Part shown: positions 33,904 to 42,300 of the stretch, one piece after another | Numbering within the stretch: the first letter of the stretch is position 1 | Layout: the number at the start of each line of letters is the position of its first letter | Origin: Gammaproteobacteria bacterium | GTDB lineage: Bacteria > Pseudomonadota > Gammaproteobacteria > Thiohalomonadales > Thiohalomonadaceae | NCBI GenBank assembly: GCA_026196575.1 | Contig: JAPHSX010000030.1 | Location: forward strand, 52,507-116,506 | DNA: 64,000 bases | Direction of reading: 5' to 3' | Made by a program: the position numbers and the translations under genes | The notes under the pieces: generated by a model | Told to the model about the DNA's origin: nothing | The model's database searches: none | Seen by the model: the letters and a program-made list of their open reading frames with translations, nothing else

Positions 33904-35163
33904 TTATGGAGCATTCGGGCTGGATCCCGGCTCCTTGCCCTCACCCGACGCCCCGGCCTGTGCGATGGCGATGGCGCGCAAGCGGTGCAGCTCTTCGCCC
34001 ACGGCCTTGCCACTGAAGCCTCTGGCTACCGCCTCGCGGGCGGTAATTTGTGCCGCCGCGTGGTAGGCGCGACGGAAGAGCGCCGGTTGTTCGAAGTGGT
34101 GCCCCTCAAAACCGGCACGGCCCCGCGAGTCGGCCTCGCAGGCGAGGAGGAACTGCTCCAGCCGTTCGGGGCGGCGAAAGGCATCGAGGCGTTCCAGCAG
34201 TTTGAGCAGGGTGGCGGGGCGCAGTTCGGCGACGCGGTGGTAGTTGAGGTGCTCACGGGTCACCAGAATCGCCAGTTCGCGGTACTCCCTGGGGACGCGC
34301 AGCCGTTCACACAGTCCCTCTACCAGTGGTACGCCGCGTGCCTCGTGGGCGATATGTTTTGGCCACTCCGCCGCCGGGGTGGTGCCCTTGCCCAGGTCAT
34401 GCACCAGGGCGGCGAAGCGCACGCGGCTGTCGGGACTCAGTTTTGCCGCCTGCTCCAGTACCATCAGGGTGTGGATGCCGCTGTCCTCCTCCGGGTGGTG
34501 TGCCTTGGGTTGCGGTACCCCGAACAGGGCATCGAGCTCCGGGAAGAGGCGTGCCAGTGCCCCGCAGCGGCGTAATACCTCAAAGAAGCGTGCCGGGCTC
34601 TCCTCGCCGAGGCTGCGCTCCAGTTCCTGCCACACCCGCTCGGCCACCAGCGAGTCGACCTCGCCGTTTGCCACCATCTGCTGCATCAGGGCGTGGGTTT
34701 CGTGGGCGATACGAAAGCCCCAGTGGGCATAGCGGGCGGCGTAGCGGGCGATGCGCAGGAGGCGCACCGGATCTTCGGCAAAGGCGGCGGAGACATGACG
34801 CAGCCGCCCGTGTTGCAGATCCTCACGGCCATGGAAGGGGTCGATAATGGTGCCGTGGCTATCCTGCGCCATGGCGTTGATGGTGAGGTCGCGGCGGGCA
34901 AGGTCCTCCTCCAGCGTCACCTCGGCAGAGGCGTGAAAGGCAAAGCCGTGGTAGCCGGGGGCGGTCTTGCGCTCGGTGCGGGCGAGCGCGTACTCCTCCC
35001 TGGTCTCGGGATGGAGAAAGACGGGAAAATCCTTGCCCACGGGCTGGTAGCCGAGGGCGACCATCTGCGCGGGCGTGGCACCTACCACCACCCAGTCGCG
35101 ATCCCTGGGGTCAATCCCCAGGAGCGCATCACGCACCGCCCCGCCAACCAGATAGATCTCCAC
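33904..35163 (-). CDS. cca: Multifunctional CCA tRNA nucleotidyltransferase
   Basis: 419 residues. It adds or repairs the 3'-CCA end of tRNAs. The N-terminal polymerase part has VEIYLVGGAVRDALLG, the metal-binding DRDWVVVG, and the RRDLTINAMAQD and EDPVRLLRIARYAAR motifs. A C-terminal HD domain (HTLMVLEQAA, VHDLGKGTTP) fits the gammaproteobacterial type with phosphatase/phosphodiesterase activity. GTG 35163 is the best start: it aligns with the E. coli N-terminus and has TAGGAG in place. An upstream ATG at 35181 adds six residues. Confidence 0.95.
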   Translation of the reverse strand: MEIYLVGGAVRDALLGIDPRDRDWVVVGATPAQMVALGYQPVGKDFPVFLHPETREEYALARTERKTAPGYHGFAFHASAEVTLEEDLARRDLTINAMAQDSHGTIIDPFHGREDLQHGRLRHVSAAFAEDPVRLLRIARYAARYAHWGFRIAHETHALMQQMVANGEVDSLVAERVWQELERSLGEESPARFFEVLRRCGALARLFPELDALFGVPQPKAHHPEEDSGIHTLMVLEQAAKLSPDSRVRFAALVHDLGKGTTPAAEWPKHIAHEARGVPLVEGLCERLRVPREYRELAILVTREHLNYHRVAELRPATLLKLLERLDAFRRPERLEQFLLACEADSRGRAGFEGHHFEQPALFRRAYHAAAQITAREAVARGFSGKAVGEELHRLRAIAIAQAGASGEGKEPGSSPNAP

Positions 35164-35454
35164 CCGCCCGCTCCTAACCATGAATGGTGCAAATGGGGGG
35201 ATTATAGCGGTTAGTTGGCAGGGGAGGGGCCTCGCCGCCGTGCTGACAGTGGAGATCATGATGCTGTGTCGGGAGGATCTGGAAAAGGAAACAGGTGAGG
35301 TTAATCGCCTGTTCTGTGATTATGGTCAAACAAACTTCCCTAAGTTGTTGTAAAGTACGCGAACCCGGGGTCGAAGCCGACTGTTTTTTGGGTGTAATGT
35401 AGCTGGGGTTATGTGTGACGATAGTCCCGGGAAGGGGCGAGGAGCCATCTACCA

Positions 35455-35583
35455 ATGAGAAGAAAAAAACCGGACCTGATAGTGGTGCTGGTGGTGCTGA
35501 TTGGCCTGGGGGTGCTGGTTACCGAGATCACCCATGGTCAGGCCTTTGCGTCGCAGACCAGGGGAAGTTCTGTATCCCGCTAA
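35455..35583 (+). CDS. Small single-span membrane protein
   Basis: 42 residues. A basic N-terminus (MRRKKPD) is followed by one hydrophobic helix LIVVLVVLIGLGVLVTE and a short polar tail. The basic end predicts the N-terminus in the cytoplasm. GAGGAG lies 11 bases before the ATG, and an intrinsic terminator follows 27 bp after the stop. I do not recognise the family. The roughly 290 bp between cca and this gene hold no other open frame I would accept; its promoter must lie there. Confidence 0.6.
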   Translation: MRRKKPDLIVVLVVLIGLGVLVTEITHGQAFASQTRGSSVSR

Positions 35584-35610
35584 CCGCCTGCTAAATGGTC
35601 ATGTAGTCCA

Positions 35611-35640
35611 GTAAAAAACCCGCCACGGCGGGTTTTTTAC
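35611..35640. terminator. Bidirectional intrinsic terminator
   Basis: Perfect hairpin GTAAAAAACCCGCC-AC-GGCGGGTTTTTTAC, with A and T tracts on both sides. It lies between the small membrane protein gene and the convergent fau gene and overlaps the fau stop codon, so it can serve both. Confidence 0.95.
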
Positions 35641-36236
35641 TTTCCGAAATAGAGCAGCTCCCGCTCCGTTACTACCCCGTGCAGGGGGATATCCCACTCT
35701 TCATGCGGCAGTTGCGCCACCTGTTGAAAGGCATAGGCGGTGCCGAGCAGTCGGGGTTTGCGCCAGTGGTGACGACGCTTGAGGTAGGCGAGGGTACGGT
35801 CATAGAAGCCACCGCCCATGCCGAGGCGGTTGCCGTGGGGATCGAAGGCGACCAGCGGGGTAAGGACCAGATCGAGCGTCCAGACGGGGCGCATTCGGCC
35901 ATGGCGGCAGTCGGGCTCGGGGATGCCGAAACGATTGAGACTGAGGTGGCTATCGGCGTGATAGGGGGCGAACCAGAGGCGGTTGTGGTAGAGCGGGCTG
36001 AGCACCGGCAGGTAACACTGCTTGCCCATGGCGCGGGCGCGCTGTAGCAGGGGGGTGAGATCCATCTCGCCGTCGTTGGGCAGATAGAGGGCGATGTGCC
36101 GACTGCGCAGAAACAGCGGGTGGCGGCCCAGGATCCGGTCCAGGTCGAGGGCGGCGGCGTGTTGCTGGTGTGCCGACAGCTCCCTGCGTTGCTGGCGCAG
36201 CGCTTTGCGCAGGGTATTGCGTGCGTCCGGTGCCAA
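35637..36236 (-). CDS. fau: 5-formyltetrahydrofolate cyclo-ligase
   Basis: 199 residues. It converts 5-formyl-THF to 5,10-methenyl-THF with ATP. The N-terminal RKALRQQRREL helix, IALYLPNDGEMDLTPLL and the phosphate-binding GNRLGMGGGFYDRTLAYL motif match YgfA. The apparent start is a TTG with AGAAGGG upstream; no ATG or GTG gives a better length. It follows 6S RNA and zapA, as in most Gammaproteobacteria, where 6S RNA and ygfA are made as one transcript. Folate C1 chemistry links it in function to the glycine cleavage genes further on. Confidence 0.93.
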   Translation of the reverse strand: MAPDARNTLRKALRQQRRELSAHQQHAAALDLDRILGRHPLFLRSRHIALYLPNDGEMDLTPLLQRARAMGKQCYLPVLSPLYHNRLWFAPYHADSHLSLNRFGIPEPDCRHGRMRPVWTLDLVLTPLVAFDPHGNRLGMGGGFYDRTLAYLKRRHHWRKPRLLGTAYAFQQVAQLPHEEWDIPLHGVVTERELLYFGK

Positions 36237-36265
36237 GTGAGCCCTTCTGTCGCGTTGGAAATTAG

Positions 36266-36455
36266 GTGGGTACCCCCCGCCTGTGCCGCTGATGCCTTTG
36301 TTCTTGAACCAGACGGTTCAAGTGGGAACGGCGACCGCTACGTCAGGCTTTCCGCAAGCGGACATGCACACGGTAACGGTCTTGTGCTCCCGGGGTAGAA
36401 ATTAGGCTCAAGAAAATACCCGGCACACTGGCGAGCACCGCAGGGGGTACCCGAA
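36266..36455 (-). ncRNA. ssrS: 6S RNA
   Basis: It lies between zapA and fau on the same strand, the conserved place of ssrS. The ends pair through GGGTACCCCC-type arms (36443-36452 with 36268-36276), giving a long closing stem. Inside it, GCCGGGTATTTTCTTGAGCC resembles the 5' part of E. coli 6S RNA, and CTTGAACCGTCTGGTTCAAG forms the characteristic small hairpin of the 3' half. The RNA mimics an open promoter and holds RNA polymerase carrying the housekeeping sigma factor in stationary phase. Exact ends are uncertain by about 10 nt. Confidence 0.9.
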
Positions 36456-36519
36456 ACTGGTCAATCGTTGATAAAGCGGTTGAACGGGGGATTCATTGTG
36501 GCTGCTCCCGTGGATGCAT

Positions 36520-36831
36520 TCAAATCGTGAGTTGCCGCTCTTCCTTCTCTAACACGGCATCAATCTTGTCCTGAATCAGCTGCAGACGCAAGTGCATCTG
36601 CTGGCTGCAGCTACTCTCACCCTCTCTCTCCCGCAGCAGCTCGAAGATCACATTGAGTGCCGCCATCACCACGATGCGCTCACTGCCGACCACCTTGCCG
36701 CTGGTGCGGATCTCGCGCATCTTGGTGTCGAGCTGGCGCGCCGAGGCCAGCAGCCCTTCGCGCTGTTCGGGCGGGCAGGCCACGGTATACTCCTTGTCGA
36801 GCAGGCGGATGACCTCCTGATTGGCGCTCAT
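36520..36831 (-). CDS. zapA: Cell division protein ZapA
   Basis: 103 residues, typical length. The N-terminal IRLLDKEYTVACPPEQREGL and SARQLDTKMREIR motifs form the small globular part, and VMAALNVIFELL begins the coiled-coil tail. ZapA bundles FtsZ filaments at the division site. The ATG overlaps the stop of the TIGR02449 gene by four bases, so the two are translated together. Confidence 0.95.
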   Translation of the reverse strand: MSANQEVIRLLDKEYTVACPPEQREGLLASARQLDTKMREIRTSGKVVGSERIVVMAALNVIFELLREREGESSCSQQMHLRLQLIQDKIDAVLEKEERQLTI

Positions 36832-37037
36832 GACTCTTGCTCCATCGCCTTGAGGCGGGTGATCATCGCCTCGACCCGAGAGCGGGCCAATTCGGTTTTT
36901 TCGATCAGACGTGCCCGTTCGGCGATGAGTGTCGATTGACTCTCGCGCAGCGAGCGGTTCTCGTTTTTTATCGCGGTGAGGCGCTGGATCAGCTCATCAA
37001 CGCGCAGCTCCAGCATTTTGAGGTCCGTGTCTTCCAT
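36828..37037 (-). CDS. TIGR02449-family small coiled-coil protein
   Basis: 69 residues, all helix, with heptad repeats: LKMLELRVDELIQRLTAIK, then ENRSLRESQSTL. This is the short protein that commonly precedes zapA in Gammaproteobacteria, and it resembles ZapB in length and coiled-coil character. A role in cell division is inferred from coupling to zapA. Its promoter must lie in the 188 bp shared with the divergent ygfB gene. Confidence 0.88.
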   Translation of the reverse strand: MEDTDLKMLELRVDELIQRLTAIKNENRSLRESQSTLIAERARLIEKTELARSRVEAMITRLKAMEQES

Positions 37038-37070
37038 CGTCTACCCGAAGTTTATATCGTGATGTTGGCC

Positions 37071-37106
37071 GCTTGTGGTGGCGCTTGTGGTGGCGCTTGT
37101 GATGCC
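37071..37106. repeat. Three tandem 12-bp repeats
   Basis: GCTTGTGGTGGC is present twice without change and a third time as GCTTGTGATGCC, end to end. The array lies in the divergent promoter region between the TIGR02449 gene and ygfB, so it could carry regulator sites, or be simple repeat expansion. Confidence 0.6.
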
Positions 37107-37225
37107 ACTATAGAGTGCGATCTCAAGGTGGTCAACGGCGCAGTTGGGGCTACGCCCCGGCGGTGCTAGGATGTGCCTTCGTTAACGCAACAGACGGCCG
37201 TGGCGGCCGCAACGGGAACCTCGTC

Positions 37226-37798
37226 ATGAGTGATAACAACACGGCGCTGCGGCAACTGAATGTGGCATTGGGACAGGTAGAGACCGAGATGCGGGCGGTG
37301 GAGTGCCATGGCACGCTGCTCGGGCTGCTCTGCGCCAGGGGGGAGATGGAGAAGGCGGCGTGGCTCGACTTTATCGCCCATGCCCTGAACCCGGCCGACC
37401 TGCTGGCGCGTGAGGCGCTGGCGACCTTCGGCGCCCTGTTCGAGGCAGCCCGCTCGCAGCTGGCCGACCCCACCCTCGATTTTCAACTGCTGCTGCCCGA
37501 TGATGAGGTGGCGGTGGAGGCGCGCATCGAGGCGCTGGCGCAGTGGACCCAGGGGTTTCTGCTCGGCATGAGTGCCGGCGGCATCAAGGAGCTGGAGAGG
37601 ATGCCTGGCGACAGCGGCGAGATTGTGCGTGACTTTGTTGAGATCTGCCGTGCCGACACCTATGAACTGGATAACGGCGAGGAGGATGAGGTGGCCTACA
37701 ATGAGCTGCTGGAGTATGTGCGCACCGGGGTGTTGCTGATCAACGAGGAGCTGCATCCCACCCAGGCCCCGCCCCGCCCGGATGTAACGCTGCACTGA
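37226..37798 (+). CDS. ygfB: UPF0149/YgfB-family protein
   Basis: 190 residues. The family pattern is visible: ECHGTLLGLLCARGEME near residue 25, LLPDDEVAVEARIEALAQW, TQGFLLGMSAGG, and a closing YNELLEYVRTGVLLINEEL. E. coli ygfB lies beside zapA and pepP, and the same order is kept here. In Pseudomonas, YgfB has been reported to interfere with ampC regulation; its role here is unknown. pepP follows 56 bp later. Confidence 0.92.
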   Translation: MSDNNTALRQLNVALGQVETEMRAVECHGTLLGLLCARGEMEKAAWLDFIAHALNPADLLAREALATFGALFEAARSQLADPTLDFQLLLPDDEVAVEARIEALAQWTQGFLLGMSAGGIKELERMPGDSGEIVRDFVEICRADTYELDNGEEDEVAYNELLEYVRTGVLLINEELHPTQAPPRPDVTLH

Positions 37799-37854
37799 GA
37801 CGACGTGGCCCCGGGTCTCGTAAACCGCTAACCGATGCAGGCACAGTTTCCCTC

Positions 37855-39171
37855 ATGAACAGAAGTGAATTTGCACGGCGCCGCAAGCGCCTGATGCAGG
37901 CGATGGGTAAGGAGAGTATCGCCATCCTCCCCAACTCCCCGGTGCGGCAGCGCAATCGCGACGTGGAGCACAGTTACCGCTCCGATAGCGACTTTTACTA
38001 CCTTACGGGTTATGCCGAGCCCGAGTCGGTGGCTGTGCTGGTGCCGGGCCGTCCCGCCGGCGAGTACCTGCTCTTCTGCCGTGAGCGTGACCCGTTGATG
38101 GAGACCTGGCACGGCCGGCGCGCCGGTCTGGAGGGGGCGCTGGAGCGCTTTGGGGCCGATGACGCCTTTCCCATCACCGATATCGACGAGATCCTCCCCG
38201 GGCTGCTGGAGAATCGCGAGCGGGTCTTCTATACGATGGGCTGCAACAGCGACTTTGACACCCAGGTGATGGCCTGGATCAAGCTGCTGCGCCAGAAGTC
38301 GCGTGCCGGGGTGCATGCCCCCGGTGAGTTCATCTCGCTGGACCATTTTCTGCACGACATGCGTCTCTACAAGAGTGCCGCCGAGGTGAAGGCGATGCGC
38401 ACCGCCGCGCGGATCTCGGCCCAGGCCCACTGCCGGGCGATGCAGGTCTGCCGGCCGGGGATGATGGAGTACCAGGTCGAGGCCGAACTGCTGCACACCT
38501 TTATGATGGGCGGGGCACGCGAGCCGGCCTACCCCTCCATCGTTGGTGGCGGCGAGAACGGTTGCATCCTCCACTATACCGAGAATGAGTCGGTGCTTAA
38601 GGATGGCGACCTGCTGCTCATCGATGCCGGGGCGGAGTATGAGTACTACGCCGCCGATATCACCCGCACCTTTCCGGTGAACGGGCGCTTCAGCACGGCG
38701 CAGCGTCAACTCTACGAGCTGGTGCTCAAGGCGCAGTATGCCGCCATCAAACAGGTCAGGCCGGGCAAACACTGGAACCAGCCGCACGAGGCGGTGGTGC
38801 GGGTGCTCACCGAGGGGCTGGTCGAGCTGGGGTTGCTCAAGGGCAGCGTCGCCGCTCTGATTAAGAGCGAGGGTTACCGCAAGTTTTTTATGCACCGTAC
38901 CGGACATTGGCTGGGGATGGATGTGCACGATGTGGGCGATTACAAGGTGGGTGACGAGTGGCGAGTGCTGGAGCCGGGGATGGTGATGACCATCGAACCG
39001 GGCCTCTATATCCCAGCCGGAAGCAAGGGGGTGGCGAAGCGGTGGTGGAATATCGGCATTCGCATCGAGGATGATGTGCTGGTCACCAAAGAGGGTTGCG
39101 AGGTGCTGAGCCGTGGCGTGCCGAAGGAGCCCGATGAGATTGAGGCGCTGATGGCCACCGGCCGGAGTTGA
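37855..39171 (+). CDS. pepP: Xaa-Pro aminopeptidase P
   Basis: 438 residues, full length. It removes an N-terminal residue that precedes proline. The N-terminal domain starts RSEFARRRKRLMQAMG. The pita-bread catalytic domain has all five metal ligands: Asp in LLIDAGAEYEYYAADITRTF (two), His in HRTGHWLGMDVHD, Glu in TIEPGLYIP and Glu in GIRIEDDVLV. In E. coli the ubiH genes follow pepP; here a c-di-GMP protein comes next, so that linkage is broken. Confidence 0.96.
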   Translation: MNRSEFARRRKRLMQAMGKESIAILPNSPVRQRNRDVEHSYRSDSDFYYLTGYAEPESVAVLVPGRPAGEYLLFCRERDPLMETWHGRRAGLEGALERFGADDAFPITDIDEILPGLLENRERVFYTMGCNSDFDTQVMAWIKLLRQKSRAGVHAPGEFISLDHFLHDMRLYKSAAEVKAMRTAARISAQAHCRAMQVCRPGMMEYQVEAELLHTFMMGGAREPAYPSIVGGGENGCILHYTENESVLKDGDLLLIDAGAEYEYYAADITRTFPVNGRFSTAQRQLYELVLKAQYAAIKQVRPGKHWNQPHEAVVRVLTEGLVELGLLKGSVAALIKSEGYRKFFMHRTGHWLGMDVHDVGDYKVGDEWRVLEPGMVMTIEPGLYIPAGSKGVAKRWWNIGIRIEDDVLVTKEGCEVLSRGVPKEPDEIEALMATGRS

Positions 39172-39378
39172 CTTCGACCCTGCCAGCGTCCCCAGTGAGG
39201 ACCGCTGTGTAACTGGCCGTTTTAGCGGATTGATGCCGTTGCGACTGGCACGGCGCGACGATATTACATACATTTGAATCGAGGTGTGTCAGTAAGGTGA
39301 CTATGTGCCTGCCTGTTGCTGACAAGTTGTCCGTATGACGTTGTTACAGGAATACCCCAGCGAGCATGGAGAGAGTGT

Positions 39379-42300
39379 GTGACCAATCAACGAGCCTTCC
39401 CCCGTTTTCCCCTGACCCTTGATGTTTCGGTCGTTGTCCCTGGACAGAGGGTGCAGGTCTGCCGTGTGCGCGACTACTGCGCCGGTGGCATGTTTCTGTT
39501 GTGCGACGCCAGTACCGACGCCATCGCCGACGGCACCGAGATCACCATTCAGTTCACCAATCCGGAGCGACCGGTGGAGAGCCACCAGATAGGTGGCAAG
39601 GTGGCCCGTGCCAAGGAACATGGCATGGGGATCTCCTTTAGCGCCCCGAATCCGGCGGCGATGGCGCTGCTGGAGCAACTGGCGCAAAAGCAGAGCGCCG
39701 CGATGCCGCGCCGCGACGACGGCATCAAGGGCGATGTCACGGCGATCGTGCGCGGTTGCCGTGAGATAGGGATGAAGGGGTTGCGGCGGATGGTCGCGCG
39801 CTTTTTCGATATCGCCCATGAGCGGTTGTTCAATGCCGCGGAACAGTCGACCAGCAATATTCAGCAGTCGGCCTTCTTTGGTGCGATCAACGAGCTGCAC
39901 AAGGGCCGTGACCGGTTGAGCACCACGATTATCGCGGAGCTGGAACAACGGTTTGGGGTGCTGGACCAGGCGGGTTACCGACCGCCCTCCATCGCGCCCG
40001 AGGGCAAGGCCGGGGCGCAGGATGCACTGTCGCTGGTCGATAGCCAGGAGTTTGACAACTGGCTGGTGGTGCGCTCAATTGCCGCCAGGGTCGAGGGTTT
40101 GATGCCCGATGACCTGGAGGCGGTAGAGGCGCGCCTTGCCGCCATTGCGCTCAACCGCATCGACAAGGAGAGCAATCCGGTGGGGCCGCTGGCGGTCGCC
40201 GCCGTGTTTAATCAGATCATCAACACCCTGGTACTGGAGGACGAGGCAAAGAAGGCGATCTTCCTGGTGATCGAGGGGATTCTGGATATTGAGTTAAGAA
40301 GGCTCTATGACGAACTGAATACCATGCTGATCGGTTTCGGGGTGTTGCCCGAGCTGAAGAAGAAGATGGAAGTGGTGAAGATGCCCGATACGGAGGGCAG
40401 CCACGGCGGGTCAGCCGAGGAGGCGGTGGAGAGTCCGCGCCCAGCGCCGCGGGGCGCGGCGCAAGGGGCGCCACAGGGTGACGCCGGTTATCAGGGCGGC
40501 GCGGCCTCCACCGGATCGGCGGGGTCGGCGGGCGACAACGTGGCGTCAGCGTCGCCGGGGGTGGCAGCACAGCCGGCGGCGGGGTCATCGCCCCCCTCCT
40601 CCCCGGCGGTGGCGGGCGGCCCGGTCGCGCCGCGACTCAGCTACAGTCGGCCCAGCGGCCCGGCCGCCGCGGCCGTATCGCCGGGCGCGCCAACCGTCTC
40701 CTACCAGGAGATGCAGGAGCTGATGCACCTGCATGGCAGCGGTGCCGACGTGGCCGCCACCCCCTCCCCCAATGGCTATTTCAGCAGTGGCCAGGTGATG
40801 CAGGCGCTGGCCCACCTTGAGGGGGCGGTGGCGGCCGCGGAGCGGGCCGAACTTGACGCCGTGGGCCACGCCCGTTTTCTGGCCGAGACCCTTGCCACCC
40901 TCACGGGTGAGGATGGCAAGGGGCTGAGCGAGGAGGACCGTGATACCGTCACCTATGTGGGTGGCCTTTTCAGCTCTATGCACCAGGATCGGCACCTGCC
41001 GCAGGTGGTTCGTCCGTGGCTGGAGCGGATGGAGGTGCCGCTGCTCAAGGCCGGCATTCTCGACCCCGCGTTGCTGGACGATGCCGAGCACCCGGCCCGT
41101 CTGGTGGTCAACCGTCTGGAGCAGGTAGGGCGGCATGTCGAGAGTGATACCAGCGAAAAGCGCGAGACGATCCGCCAGCAGGTGGAGGCGCTGCTTGATG
41201 CCATTCAGCAGCGGGTAGATGAAGACCCGCAGGTCTTTGCCGAGGTGGCCAGCCGGCTGGATGAGATCCGCGATGGCTACAGCGCCAGCTACCGCAAGAA
41301 CGTCGAGCGTATCATCGCGGGGTGTGAACAGGAGTCCGCTCTTAACCGGGTGCGCGATGAGATCCTGCATGCGCTCAATGAGTTGCTGGGCAAGCGCGAG
41401 GTGCCCAAGGTGATCCTTGCCCTGCTGGAGTCGGGGTTTAAAAATCTGCTGTTTCGCACCCATGTGAAGAGCGGTGCCGAGAGCGAGGCCTACAAATCCT
41501 ATTTGGGTTTTATCGATCTGCTTACGGCACGTCTGGCCAGGCGTCCCCCGGTGAAGGCGAAAAGGCTGGCGGATGACGCCACCTTGCTGCAGTGGCTGCC
41601 GCGCATGCTGGCCAGCGCCTCTCGGGATGAGGGGCGGAACACGGCGCTGTTCGCGGAGATAAAGGGCTATATTGAGGGGCAGGCGCGGCCGCCTATGCAG
41701 TATGTACCGGCGCTTACGGTAAAGTCGACCCATCAGGATGAGATGCACAGCAAGCCTGATCCCCTCGATACGGACGCCTGGCAACTGATGCTGGATGATG
41801 CCCGCGGCATCGATGATGGCACCGCCTTTCTCTATGCCGACGAGGAGCAGGGGGAGCGAGAGGTAACCCTGGTGTGGCGTGACGAGGAGGACAAGCCGCC
41901 GCGCTATGTCTTTGCCGATAACAGCGGCGAGAAGATGCTGGATCTCTCGCTGGGCGAGGTGGCCAGGCTGCTCTACCACCGCGTGCTGGCACGGATGGAG
42001 ATCCGCGACCTGAGCGTTACCGAGCGTGCCACCTACGAGTTCCTGCAGGGGATTCACAACAGCCTGTCGCACCAGGCGCAGCATGACGAGCTGACGGGCC
42101 TGCTCAACCGCAAGTCCTTCGAACGGGCGCTGGAGGCGGCCTACAATGCGGCCATTGCCTCGGGACGCGGCGGTGTACTGGGTTACTTTGACCTGGATCG
42201 TTTTAACGTAATCAACACCACCTGCGGACATGCCGCCGGTGATAAGCTGCTGGCGCAGGTGGCGGAGATCTTCCGGGTCAATGCCGGCAAGAGTGCCACG

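Noticed and set aside
37828..39273. 481-codon open frame on the minus strand
   Set aside because: Antisense to pepP, whose metal-binding residues are all present on the plus strand.
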